Below are positions 61,401 to 64,000 of a stretch of 64,000 nucleotides of DNA, piece by piece (positions within the stretch are counted from its first letter, which is position 1; every line of letters starts with the position of its first letter). Origin of the DNA: Eudromia elegans (taxonomy: Eukaryota; Chordata; Aves; Tinamiformes; Tinamidae); NCBI GenBank assembly GCA_003342815.1, contig PTEX01000273.1, positions 186,001-250,000 on the forward strand, written 5' to 3'. The position numbers and the translations under genes were made by a program. Under the pieces are notes generated by a model. The model was not told the DNA's origin. It did not search any database and worked only from the letters and a program-made list of their open reading frames with translations.

Positions 61401-63477
61401 CGGCCACTGAAATCATCTACTAACTTAAAACAACCACGCTCTGAGTCCTTCACAAGCTACTAACCAAGCTACTTCACTACTAAGCAAGTGGGTTATCCCG
61501 TTTTGCAAAAGGAGCTTTTATTTATTAATTGTAAATTGTAATTTGCTTCATAGTCTATAGAAATGGAAGGTGCTTCATGTAAGGCTGTAACGCTGCGCTT
61601 GTTGGAAACACTGAAATTACCCCAAATCATTGTTTTAGTCCAAGGCTATGGTTGGCTATTTTAAAACAGGCTGTTACTGTGAAATTTTTCCTTGCTACGG
61701 CTGGTCTGTACCAAGTCACAGAGTTTTAAGAGTAGAGACTGACAGAGACTCCTCTGGACCATCCCAGACTTTTATTTCCTTACCAGGACACAACATGCTG
61801 CTCTCTTGGTGGCTTGTGGAGAACTGGAGTGAAAGGTAGATACTTAGGCCAGTATATTATGGGATTATGGAAAATACAAACAGCCACTGGCTGGGCAACA
61901 GAGAGGATTTCAGTCCTGAAAATTTGGGGTACATTGGCTGTTCACAAATATTTACCTGACACTGTGCCATGATGTCAGGATTCTATGTCTCTTTTTTTTT
62001 TCAGATGACACATGCTAGCTGCCCATTTCATTTTATCACGGAGTGCTACCAGGACTAAGCTTTAACATACGTGTAAATGTAAATGGTAAATGTATGTGTG
62101 TATATATATATATATACACAAACACACATAAAGAAAAAAAAGGAAGAAAAAAAGAAAAGAAAAAAAGGAAAAAAAAAGAAGCAAGCTGAATAACTGAAAA
62201 TAGTTGAAAAATATACGGAGCCTCCCTCTCTCAGTGCCGTTATTAGACAGAAGCTGCCTGGGGAAGAGGACAGAGTGGGACTGCCCCCTTAGTAAGACCT
62301 ATGAGAGAAGTTGCAAACAGCTGTGCTCTAGCTGATCCATATTTCCCAGCACAGCGTGGGGTATTTTTTTGTTGAACCCAAGCAAACGATTTTGATGTGC
62401 CAAACCACCACCTTTTCCAGGAAACCTTGCAAACTGGTCTGCAATGATAAACACAGGTAGGAACCGCCCTGGCGACATCCCTGCCTGCTGCCTGGTGCCC
62501 AGGCACTGCCCTGGTGCCCCTGCTGTTGCAAGGACTCCCCCGGAGGCCAGGAGGGCCCCCATCACACCAGGTTGTGCCCCAGGAGCTCCCACTTCCACCC
62601 CGCTCCGCACACCCGGAATACTGCAGCCCTGAGAGAGGGGGCGAGGCGGGGGAAGAGGAGCTCTGCCCCGCTGCGAACCCTGCCCAAAAGCTGTTGAAAC
62701 GCCAACTGCTCGCCACGGCCATGTGGCAGCAGCAGGACTCTGAATGCCAGCTCCACAGCGGAGCAAAAGGGAAGCTATTAAATCACCATTAAATTAAAGC
62801 ACAATTAGCTTAAGCAAGGAGAATTAATCAGGCAGATTTAAGCAGTTGGAACGTGGAGGGCTTTCCCTTTTGCTGTTATTATTTACAGTCTTTCTCAAGG
62901 CTGGGGTGGGAGTTTGGTCTTTTTTCTTTCTCTCCAGATGCAGGGTTCAGGGTCTAGCAGCAATGAACTATCGAACTGCACACGAACCAATACATGCATG
63001 AATCAACAGGGAAAACATGAACCAAAAGCGAGAATAAGATGGGTAAGCAGCAAAATGCACACAACCAAAGTACTTTTTTCCATTGAATTTTAAGATGCAT
63101 AAGCAAATGAGTGTTATGTCAGAGGTCAACAAAATGACACAGAGCAGAATTTCAAAATCTCTTCCAGAACTTGAGGATTTGGAAACATTCTTTGTTTTGG
63201 AGTTCTCCTCTTCATTTGGCCCAAACACACGTTTCAGAGCAGCCTCCAAGAGCTCACTGGCAGGGATGATTTAAGCGGCAGCCACTTACCTGATGAGGAT
63301 GCACTGGTTGTCGTGGCGCTTCCAAAGGCAGCGGTAGCACTCGTTGGCCACGGCGAAGATGTGGGGCGCGATCTCTCCCATGTGGTGCTTGCTGTACTGC
63401 TCCATGGCAGTGCAGTCGTACAGCCCTGGGATGGGCTTGTACGGGTTCACGGAGGCGACGATGGAACCGATGTACGT
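49..63477 (-). CDS. MYO10: MYO10, myosin-X, partial gene (31 exons, spliced span)
   Basis: This is the span from the highest to the lowest coding exon found. The joined exons give about 1,461 codons in one open frame. They cover the motor (P-loop GESGAGKT, switch [11 protein letters not shown], switch [11 protein letters not shown]), three IQ motifs, an E/R/K-rich helix with coiled coil, an acidic PEST region, a PH domain split by a second PH domain, a third PH domain and the first part of MyTH4. That order is unique to myosin-X. The family's role is a plus-end actin motor that builds filopodia and carries integrins and other cargo to their tips. The order of domains fixes the minus strand. 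The first 93 residues (human numbering) and the C-terminal MyTH4-FERM part lie outside the window, so the gene is cut at both ends. All introns are GT-AG and all phases match. Exon numbers used below are window numbers counted from the 5' side. Confidence 0.97.
173..1300 (-). other. MYO10 intron between exons 30 and 31
   Basis: 1,128 bp. It contains a run of 16 A at 1031-1046. Nothing else recognised. Confidence 0.9.
1301..1458 (-). CDS. MYO10: MYO10 window exon 30: PH3 C-terminal part
   Basis: 158 bp, residues about 1461-1513: [20 protein letters not shown], then [20 protein letters not shown] and [12 protein letters not shown]. The tryptophan in ATRWSSAIQ is the conserved PH C-helix residue. 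Acceptor GTGCTAG, donor GTAGGA, phase 0 exit. Confidence 0.96.
1459..2503 (-). other. MYO10 intron between exons 29 and 30
   Basis: 1,045 bp of unique-looking sequence. Short reading frames here show no family resemblance. Confidence 0.9.
2504..2698 (-). CDS. MYO10: MYO10 window exon 29: PH3 first part
   Basis: 195 bp, residues about 1396-1460: [20 protein letters not shown], then [20 protein letters not shown] and [29 protein letters not shown] is the PH start signature. Acceptor TTAACAG, donor GTACTG after one base of the next glycine codon. Confidence 0.96.
2699..3136 (-). other. MYO10 intron between exons 28 and 29
   Basis: 438 bp, AT-rich, no feature seen. Confidence 0.9.
3137..3279 (-). 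CDS. MYO10: MYO10 window exon 28: C-half of PH1
   Basis: 143 bp, residues about 1348-1395: [20 protein letters not shown], then [16 protein letters not shown] and [11 protein letters not shown]. This is the second half of the split PH1 domain, with the conserved tryptophan (HHWITLLQ) of the C-terminal helix. Acceptor TTCGTAG, donor GTAAGA. Confidence 0.96.
3280..5118 (-). other. MYO10 intron between exons 27 and 28
   Basis: 1,839 bp. AT-rich AATAATAAAC-type low complexity at about 4254-4300; otherwise nothing recognised. Confidence 0.9.
5119..5174 (-). CDS. MYO10: MYO10 window exon 27: PH2-PH1 linker
   Basis: 56 bp: [18 protein letters not shown] plus AG, residues about 1330-1347. It connects the end of PH2 to the second half of PH1. 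Acceptor TTTATAG, donor GTAAGT. The near-identity to the mammalian linker supports it despite the small size. Confidence 0.94.
5175..5938 (-). other. MYO10 intron between exons 26 and 27
   Basis: 764 bp with an (AAAT)n-like stretch at about 5675-5702. The apparent extension of reading frame from exon 26 into this intron stops being family-like at the donor. Confidence 0.9.
5939..6032 (-). CDS. MYO10: MYO10 window exon 26: PH2 C-terminal helix
   Basis: 94 bp, residues about 1298-1329: [20 protein letters not shown] then [11 protein letters not shown]. It holds the C-terminal alpha-helix of PH2 (QWFSVLSQV) and the link back to PH1. Acceptor TCCCCAG, donor GTAAGT, phase 0 exit. Confidence 0.95.
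6033..8948 (-). other. MYO10 intron between exons 25 and 26
   Basis: 2,916 bp. A-run at about 6298-6311, T/A run near 7418-7437, GTT units near 7657-7677. Several reading frames of about 100-130 codons at 6.4-7.5 kb have no recognisable family. Confidence 0.9.
8949..9044 (-). CDS. MYO10: MYO10 window exon 25: PH2 C-terminal part
   Basis: 96 bp, residues about 1266-1297: [20 protein letters not shown], then [11 protein letters not shown] plus AG. It carries the last strands of PH2. Acceptor TTTTCAG (first base completes the lysine of exon 24), donor GTATGA. Confidence 0.95.
9045..11267 (-). other. MYO10 intron between exons 24 and 25
   Basis: 2,223 bp, AT-rich and almost free of reading frames. 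No repeat recognised with confidence. Confidence 0.9.
11268..11511 (-). CDS. MYO10: MYO10 window exon 24: N-half of PH1 and start of PH2
   Basis: 244 bp. It encodes [20 protein letters not shown] (PH1 first half), then [17 protein letters not shown] and [19 protein letters not shown] (PH2 start), ending DVRTA plus AA. PH2 is inserted within PH1, which is the characteristic split PH of myosin-X. The basic loop [17 protein letters not shown] forms the PI(3,4,5)P3 pocket. Acceptor TTGGCAG. The donor is AA|GTAGGT: the codon AAG with an apparent TAG stop after it is an artefact of the boundary, and the lysine is finished in exon 25. Confidence 0.96.
11512..12309 (-). other. MYO10 intron between exons 23 and 24
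   Basis: 798 bp, no feature seen. Confidence 0.9.
12310..12433 (-). CDS. MYO10: MYO10 window exon 23: acidic linker and start of PH1
   Basis: 124 bp, residues about 1144-1184: [20 protein letters not shown], then [20 protein letters not shown] and K. The last part is the linker leading into the first strand of PH1 (YMKGG..). Acceptor TTCTGTAG, donor GTATTG. Confidence 0.96.
12434..13602 (-). other. MYO10 intron between exons 22 and 23
   Basis: 1,169 bp, no feature seen. The plus-strand reading frames are not family-like. Confidence 0.9.
13603..14505 (-). CDS. MYO10: MYO10 window exon 22: helix, coiled coil and PEST region
   Basis: 903 bp, 301 codons, the largest exon. It starts [19 protein letters not shown], continuing the charged helix. 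A heptad-rich stretch follows ([19 protein letters not shown], then [17 protein letters not shown]), the segment that in mammals forms an antiparallel coiled-coil dimer. [17 protein letters not shown] comes next. The second half is acidic and rich in P, E, S and T ([37 protein letters not shown]), matching the PEST region thought to be calpain-sensitive. It ends [12 protein letters not shown] before donor GTAAGT. The acceptor AATGTAG follows a long T-rich tract. Confidence 0.97.
14506..14902 (-). other. MYO10 intron between exons 21 and 22
   Basis: 397 bp. On the minus strand it ends with a long T-rich polypyrimidine tract (about 14519-14534) just before the acceptor of exon 22. Confidence 0.9.
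14903..14942 (-). CDS. MYO10: MYO10 window exon 21: single alpha-helix, 40-bp exon
   Basis: 40 bp. Its first base completes an arginine codon, followed by [13 protein letters not shown]. This is a short charged helical segment between exons 20 and 22. Acceptor CTTTCAG, donor GTAAAT, phase 0 exit. The i/i+4 alternation of E and R continues the single alpha-helix. Confidence 0.93.
15236..15445 (-). CDS. MYO10: MYO10 window exon 20: IQ2, IQ3, start of single alpha-helix
   Basis: 210 bp, residues about 759-828. It starts KRYRKVLYC (end of IQ1), then IQ2 [19 protein letters not shown]3 [18 protein letters not shown], then an alternating E/R/K stretch [16 protein letters not shown]. That stretch is the start of the stable single alpha-helix that lengthens the lever arm. 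Acceptor TTTTTTCAG, donor GTAGGT after two bases. Confidence 0.96.
15446..16294 (-). other. MYO10 intron between exons 19 and 20
   Basis: 849 bp, no feature seen. Confidence 0.9.
16295..16401 (-). CDS. MYO10: MYO10 window exon 19: end of motor and IQ1
   Basis: 107 bp, residues about 724-758: [19 protein letters not shown] then the start of IQ1, [15 protein letters not shown]. Acceptor TGCACAG, donor GTGAGT, which splits an arginine codon. IQ1 is completed in exon 20. IQ motifs bind calmodulin or calmodulin-like light chains; CALML3 is the known epithelial partner in mammals. Confidence 0.95.
16402..19057 (-). other. MYO10 intron between exons 18 and 19
   Basis: 2,656 bp. It holds the (TA)n tract at 17942-17969 and a same-strand 119-codon open frame at 18383-18742 that is discussed in the findings. 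Confidence 0.9.
17942..17969. repeat. (TA)n microsatellite
   Basis: About 14 perfect TA units in the intron between exons 18 and 19. Confidence 0.98.
19058..19172 (-). CDS. MYO10: MYO10 window exon 18: converter
   Basis: 115 bp, residues about 685-723: [18 protein letters not shown], then [18 protein letters not shown]. Acceptor TTGACAG, donor GTAAAA, phase 0 exit. EWQLGK(T/N)KVFLR is the conserved converter end, completed by exon 19. Several substitutions from the mammalian sequence lie in the variable middle part. Confidence 0.96.
19326..19450 (-). CDS. MYO10: MYO10 window exon 17: SH1/converter; starts with headless-isoform ATG
   Basis: 125 bp, residues about 644-684: [18 protein letters not shown], then [18 protein letters not shown] and ending DFYK plus AG. 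It contains the SH1 helix and the start of the converter. Acceptor GTTTTAG lies directly before ATG, which is the first codon of the exon and equals human Met644. Headless Myo10, reported in rodent brain, begins at that methionine, so this exon can be a second coding start when joined to an alternative 5' UTR exon. Donor GTAAAT. A 21.4-kb intron precedes it. Confidence 0.97.
20473..20643. repeat. Minisatellite, four copies alternating 44 and 43 bp
   Basis: Four head-to-tail copies start at 20473, 20517, 20560 and 20604. Each opens CAGCAGTAATTCAGGAGGCA and runs to ACACATCTCACACGTAGGG. Copies 1 and 3 read GGCAGGAGGA while copies 2 and 4 read GGCAGAGGA, one base shorter, so an 87-bp dimer is duplicated. 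The last copy breaks off at ACGTACAGCG. Confidence 0.95.
21062..21650 (-). promoter_or_regulatory. CpG island 1.6 kb upstream of MYO10 exon 17 (candidate headless promoter)
   Basis: About 55 CpG dinucleotides by eye in 600 bases, GC-rich throughout, surrounded by AT-rich intron. It carries a GC box on the minus strand at 21334-21341 (GGGGCGGG). Donor-like sites on the minus strand follow: CAGG|GTAGGA with exon end at 21089 and TTAG|GTAGGC with exon end at 20956. It is the CpG island closest to the exon starting with the Met644-equivalent ATG. The long reading frames across it come from GC richness and are not taken as coding. Confidence 0.5.
23118..23143. repeat. Poly-T tract
   Basis: A run of about 20 T with one or two C interruptions, in the giant intron. 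On the minus strand it is poly-A, which can mark an old retroposed end, but no element was recognised next to it. Confidence 0.9.
27880..28310 (+). mobile_element. Ancient, highly diverged CR1-type element
   Basis: Blocks in the right order match the general CR1 3' region: ACTGTGTCCAATTCTG, then GGATTTAGAGAAGAGCTGTA and GATCAGACTGA, ACTATTGGAATAG, GGGTGGTAGGACCCTC, CCACTGGAAACC, and TTAAATGATCTAACTAGTTC near the end. Identity is low and the typical terminal octamers are lost. This is a memory-based family call. Confidence 0.5.
35591..35619. repeat. (GAG)n trinucleotide repeat
   Basis: Six GAG units, one GAA interruption, then more GAG/GA. It lies at the gene-downstream edge of the CpG island, between it and the donor-like site ending at 35516. 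Confidence 0.95.
35640..36000 (-). promoter_or_regulatory. CpG-rich island inside the giant MYO10 intron (candidate internal promoter)
   Basis: I count roughly 34 CpG dinucleotides in about 360 bases, against few in the flanking kilobases, with GC-box-like cytosine runs (CTGCCCCCGCC). On the minus strand an inverted CCAAT box lies at 35975-35979. Just downstream in gene direction a donor-like GCGGG|GTAAGG ends at 35516. Such a layout is expected of an alternative first exon that could splice to the ATG exon at 19450. No transcript evidence is available, and a promoter for an antisense or unrelated RNA is equally possible from sequence alone. Confidence 0.5.
40581..40626. other. Assembly gap (46 N) between two poly-A tracts
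   Basis: Forty-six N bases. A run of 33 A lies at 40416-40448 and a run of 20 A at 40635-40654, with a short G/C-rich segment directly left of the gap. The gap is intronic, 184 bp from exon 16, and does not touch coding sequence. Confidence 1.
40810..40890 (-). CDS. MYO10: MYO10 window exon 16: motor, last exon before the giant intron
   Basis: 81 bp, 27 codons, residues about 617-643: [20 protein letters not shown] then IKPNVQK. The [11 protein letters not shown] block is a universal myosin signature. Acceptor TTTTAG, donor GTAAGA. It leaves in phase 0, so the next exon starts with a complete codon, which is the ATG discussed under exon 17. Confidence 0.97.
41356..41532 (+). mobile_element. 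CR1 LINE 3' end, 5'-truncated
   Basis: The sequence has the recognisable CR1 tail order: GGCTGCCCAGAGAGGCTGTG, GTCTCCTTCTCTGGAGAT, GGACTAGATGATCTCTAG, CCTTCCAACC and the terminal TTCTATGATTCTGTG. It sits in the plus orientation, antisense to MYO10, in the intron between exons 15 and 16. CR1 is the dominant LINE of birds. Only about 177 bp of the 3' end remain, so it is not functional. Confidence 0.92.
42881..42930 (+). mobile_element. Degraded CR1 tail fragment
   Basis: GCCATCTCCAGCACTCCCCT followed by CCAACCTCAGCTATTCTATG resembles the last 50 bases of a CR1 element (GATCTCCAGAGGTCCCTTCC, CCAACC.., TATTCTATG). The upstream part is too diverged to follow. Confidence 0.5.
44253..44361 (-). 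CDS. MYO10: MYO10 window exon 15: loop 2 (actin binding)
   Basis: 109 bp, residues about 580-616. It begins [18 protein letters not shown] and continues with the basic loop [14 protein letters not shown]. This is the surface loop 2, which in myosins tunes actin affinity; the KHRKP cluster is preserved. Acceptor TTCCAG, donor GTTGGT, a weaker but valid GT donor. Confidence 0.95.
44362..45495 (-). other. MYO10 intron between exons 14 and 15
   Basis: 1,134 bp, with the AAAAC repeat at its gene-downstream end. Nothing else seen. Confidence 0.9.
44431..44456. repeat. (AAAAC)n pentanucleotide repeat
   Basis: Four AAAAC units in a row (AAAACAAAACAAAACAAAAC) within the intron between exons 14 and 15. 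Confidence 0.9.
45496..45578 (-). CDS. MYO10: MYO10 window exon 14: motor
   Basis: 83 bp, residues about 553-579: [20 protein letters not shown] then LNLLRDS. Acceptor CCCACCAG, donor GTATGT after two bases of the next serine codon. Confidence 0.96.
45757..45825 (-). CDS. MYO10: MYO10 window exon 13: motor
   Basis: 69 bp, 23 codons, residues about 530-552: [20 protein letters not shown] then AGE. The [10 protein letters not shown] motif spans the junction with exon 14. Acceptor CCATTAG, donor GTAATT. The first residues SNPF differ from the NNHF recalled for human. Confidence 0.95.
45826..46542 (-). other. MYO10 intron between exons 12 and 13
   Basis: 717 bp. It contains a perfect 12-bp stem-loop at 46079-46111 (see findings). 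Confidence 0.9.
46543..46635 (-). CDS. MYO10: MYO10 window exon 12: motor
   Basis: 93 bp, 31 codons, residues about 499-529: [19 protein letters not shown] then [11 protein letters not shown]. Acceptor GTTCTAG, donor GTACGT. The first part is the conserved lower 50-kDa GLLALINEE block. Confidence 0.95.
46636..48172 (-). other. MYO10 intron between exons 11 and 12
   Basis: 1,537 bp; AT-rich near 47.8 kb. No element recognised. Confidence 0.9.
48173..48239 (-). CDS. MYO10: MYO10 window exon 11: motor
   Basis: 67 bp, residues about 476-498: [20 protein letters not shown] then EK. The first base completes the arginine begun in exon 10. Acceptor TACTAG, donor GTAATA, phase 0 exit. Confidence 0.95.
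48413..48513 (-). CDS. MYO10: MYO10 window exon 10: relay helix region
   Basis: 101 bp, residues about 443-475: [20 protein letters not shown] then NKHIF and [20 protein letters not shown] is the myosin relay-helix signature. Acceptor TTTGTAG, donor GTAAGA after two bases (AG). Confidence 0.97.
48686..48832 (-). CDS. MYO10: MYO10 window exon 9: switch II
   Basis: 147 bp, 49 whole codons, residues about 394-442. It begins [20 protein letters not shown] and ends with the nucleotide-sensing switch [11 protein letters not shown]. Acceptor AATGCAG, donor GTAGGT. Residues SQCFAW replace the ACCFEW recalled for human; the catalytic DIFGFE core is unchanged. Confidence 0.97.
48833..49593 (-). other. 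MYO10 intron between exons 8 and 9
   Basis: 761 bp with locally repeated CTACTAATGCATAC-like and CTTCTTCCTC segments near 49.15-49.23 kb. No other feature. Confidence 0.85.
49594..49712 (-). CDS. MYO10: MYO10 window exon 8: motor with TEDS glutamate
   Basis: 119 bp, residues about 354-393: [20 protein letters not shown] then [13 protein letters not shown]. Counting 16 residues back from the DSMAM motif in exon 9 lands on the glutamate in RGEEILT. This is the TEDS-rule position, so the motor has a built-in acidic residue and should not need phosphorylation there. Acceptor CTTGCCAG, donor GTAAAG. Confidence 0.96.
49713..50659 (-). other. MYO10 intron between exons 7 and 8
   Basis: 947 bp. ATT-rich trinucleotide stretch at about 49788-49804; nothing else recognised. 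Confidence 0.9.
50660..50789 (-). CDS. MYO10: MYO10 window exon 7: motor
   Basis: 130 bp, residues about 311-353. It begins [13 protein letters not shown], contains [13 protein letters not shown] and ends FKT plus one base. Acceptor ATTCCAG, donor GTGAGA. The LAGILHLGN block is a conserved motor signature. Confidence 0.96.
50790..53616 (-). other. MYO10 intron between exons 6 and 7
   Basis: 2,827 bp with the CR1 insertion and its flanking 16-nt repeats, plus a run of about 17 A at 52369-52385. Confidence 0.9.
51421..51598 (-). mobile_element. CR1 LINE 3' end, 5'-truncated, minus orientation
   Basis: It reads ATCACAGAATCACAGAATG at the left end (reverse complement of the CR1 tail), then GGTCATCTAGTCCAACC, CAGGCGGGTTTTGAAGAT and CTCTGGGCAGCCTGTTCCA. 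It is about 178 bp long and inserted in the intron between exons 6 and 7, sense with MYO10. It is flanked on both sides by the same 16-nt direct repeat (51399-51414 and 51614-51629). Confidence 0.92.
53617..53720 (-). CDS. MYO10: MYO10 window exon 6: motor
   Basis: 104 bp, residues about 276-310. It encodes [16 protein letters not shown] followed by [13 protein letters not shown]. Acceptor CTCATTAG, donor GTGAGT, leaving in phase 0. The YHYLNQSG motif is typical of the motor upper 50-kDa region. Confidence 0.96.
53721..54379 (-). other. MYO10 intron between exons 5 and 6
   Basis: 659 bp, no feature seen. Confidence 0.9.
54380..54464 (-). CDS. MYO10: MYO10 window exon 5: motor
   Basis: 85 bp, residues about 248-275: [22 protein letters not shown], followed by a charged VEEKEK loop. 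The RNYHIFY block is a hallmark of myosin motors. Acceptor is TTTGACAG; the donor GTGAGT follows one base (G) of the next codon. The short loop differs slightly from the mammalian EHEE version. Confidence 0.96.
54590..54603 (-). CDS. MYO10: MYO10 window exon 4: 14-nt microexon
   Basis: The 14-base exon is ATTTATTGGAAAAA on the minus strand, between acceptor CTGTAG and donor GTAAGT. With the T left over from exon 3 it encodes Tyr-Leu-Leu-Glu-Lys, exactly the five residues (human-equivalent 243-247) missing between exon 3 (..RIID) and exon 5 (NRVVRQ..). Its length is not a multiple of three, and it changes phase 1 to phase 0, so skipping it would frameshift the motor. It is too short for ordinary gene finders. 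The downstream intron is only 125 bp and is U-rich. Confidence 0.93.
54604..55435 (-). other. MYO10 intron between exon 3 and the microexon
   Basis: 832 bp. It ends in T-rich sequence (GGTTTTTTTGTATGTGGCTG) before the microexon acceptor. No repeat seen. Confidence 0.9.
55436..55560 (-). CDS. MYO10: MYO10 window exon 3: switch I
   Basis: 125 bp, residues about 201-242. It begins [16 protein letters not shown] and contains the nucleotide-sensing switch [11 protein letters not shown], followed by [10 protein letters not shown]. It ends in the first base of the next codon (GAT T) before donor GTATCC. Reading through the donor gives a plausible-looking open frame, so this boundary was set by requiring a match to the following microexon. 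Confidence 0.95.
55561..57211 (-). other. MYO10 intron between exons 2 and 3
   Basis: 1,651 bp, AT-rich, no feature recognised. Confidence 0.9.
57212..57346 (-). CDS. MYO10: MYO10 window exon 2: P-loop
   Basis: 135 bp. Acceptor TTTCAG is followed by T, which completes the serine codon begun in exon 1. The exon carries the ATP-binding P-loop [12 protein letters not shown] and the helix [11 protein letters not shown], and ends ..AILES plus AG before donor GTACGT. It covers residues about 156-200. All P-loop catalytic residues (GESGAGKT) are intact, so ATP binding should be preserved. Confidence 0.97.
58672..59290 (+). mobile_element. Old amniote interspersed repeat fragment, probably CR1-related
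   Basis: Segments match, in order, a repeat I know from reptile and bird genomes: GGGTCAGGCCAAAGAACCAC, CAGCATCCTGT, CTTGTAATCCTC, TTTATTGTCCATGAATTTCT, CACAACATCCCACTG, CACCTAGTTCTGCTATTGGA, and AGTAAAGCATGGATATAC further on. The order and spacing make a single old insertion likely. I am not sure of the family name; a CR1/L3-type non-LTR element is my best guess. Confidence 0.5.
62092..62182. repeat. TG/TA/CA repeat followed by A/G-only tract
   Basis: TGTATGTGTG passes into TATATATATATATATA and then ACACAAACACACA, an imperfect palindromic dinucleotide block. About 50 bases made only of A and G follow. Intronic. Confidence 0.95.
63290..63477 (-). CDS. MYO10: MYO10 window exon 1: motor N-terminal part
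   Basis: 188 bp, entered in phase 0 after acceptor CTTGCAG; it ends with two bases (AG) before donor GTAAGT. It encodes human-equivalent residues 94-155, starting [14 protein letters not shown] and ending HDNQCILI. This is the conserved myosin motor segment leading to the P-loop. The preceding exon (ending ..RNQIY in mammals) was not found in the last 520 bases, so it lies outside the window. Confidence 0.97.
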
Positions 63478-64000
63478 CTGCAAGCACAGAGTTCCCCCAG
63501 GGTCAGTGCACGTGCAGTGCAATAGAGCAAAAGCCAAGAGAAGGACAAGGAATACACGTTTGCAAAAGCTTAGCCATCCTTGTGGGGTTTGCATATAGGT
63601 GCTAACATTCTTCCCTGCTTTTTCCCCTTTGATAAAAGCAACAGAAAGGTGAAAACTTGTCTCCACCTCCATCATGTTTCCATGCTTACCCCAACCCATA
63701 GCACAGCCCCTCACTCGGGTAGGCACTAACACCATCGTATGGCCAAGTGCCCCAAGAAGAGAATGTGAGCAGGCAGGTGATGCCAGGAAAACGAGCGCCT
63801 GCTACTTCATTTACTACTGCTTTGATGTACAGGGGCAGTGTGATGAGGCATTCATTGCTAGCACACGCAATTACAGAGCACATCAGCTAAAACCACCCAG
63901 GTAGCAGTTTAAGCCCGTTCCCCCTGCCTGAACTCATTAAGCTGCGGTAACATGATCATTTGCAACAGCCTATTCGCACCGCCCTTCATTTTCTCAGTCT
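63478..64000 (-). other. MYO10 intron upstream of window exon 1
   Basis: 523 bp to the window edge. The exon that should encode the preceding residues was looked for and not found here. Confidence 0.85.

Larger units (their letters stand above)
57347..63289 (-). other. MYO10 intron between exons 1 and 2
   Basis: 5,943 bp. It holds the old interspersed repeat (58.67-59.29 kb), a run of about 18 A at 60721-60738, the dinucleotide and purine block at 62.1 kb, and a small GC-rich patch at 62.46-62.72 kb. Confidence 0.9.

Noticed and set aside
62243-62766. 155-159-codon minus-strand frames
   Set aside because: Two overlapping frames are open over the same GC-rich patch and neither looks like a protein family.
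63478-64000. Possible further upstream MYO10 exon at the window edge
   Set aside because: No segment on the minus strand encodes the expected residues before TYIGS with splice borders.

Overview
The window is a vertebrate, almost certainly avian, genomic segment that lies inside one gene, MYO10 (unconventional myosin-X), transcribed on the minus strand. The bird call rests on three points: CR1 retrotransposon 3' ends with the typical terminal repeat (about 41.36-41.53 kb and 51.42-51.60 kb), compact introns, and exon translations very close to recalled mammalian myosin-X. I could not compare against a genome, so the species is open; chicken is plausible.

Reading in gene direction (high to low coordinates), I placed 31 exons, all with GT-AG borders and consistent phase, totalling 4,384 coding bases (about 1,461 codons). 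They run from human-equivalent residue 94 in the motor domain to the first part of the MyTH4 domain (about residue 1,554). Exons at 63.5-40.8 kb encode most of the motor: P-loop, switch I, switch II, TEDS glutamate, loop 2 and the actin-binding strut. Exons at 19.5-15.2 kb encode the SH1/converter region and three IQ motifs. Exons at 15.4-13.6 kb encode the charged single alpha-helix, the coiled coil and the PEST region. Exons at 12.4-1.3 kb encode the nested PH1/PH2 pair and PH3. The exon at 49-172 opens MyTH4. The first coding exons lie above 64 kb, and the rest of MyTH4 plus FERM lie beyond position 1.

The protein is the filopodial-tip motor. The motor and IQ lever walk on actin, the helix and coiled coil set lever length and dimerisation, PH2 reads PI(3,4,5)P3, and the MyTH4-FERM tail (outside the window) carries integrins and microtubules.

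Two points matter most. First, a 14-nt microexon at 54590-54603 restores five switch-I-proximal residues that otherwise look deleted. Second, a 21.4-kb intron (19451-40809) ends at an exon whose first three bases are the ATG equivalent to human Met644, the known start of the motorless 'headless' Myo10 isoform. That intron holds two CpG-rich islands (about 21.06-21.65 kb and 35.64-36.00 kb), the natural candidates for the internal promoter.

The remaining sequence is intronic: CR1 and older repeats, a four-copy minisatellite, simple repeats and one 46-base assembly gap. I saw no RNA genes, CRISPR arrays or other convincing protein-coding genes.
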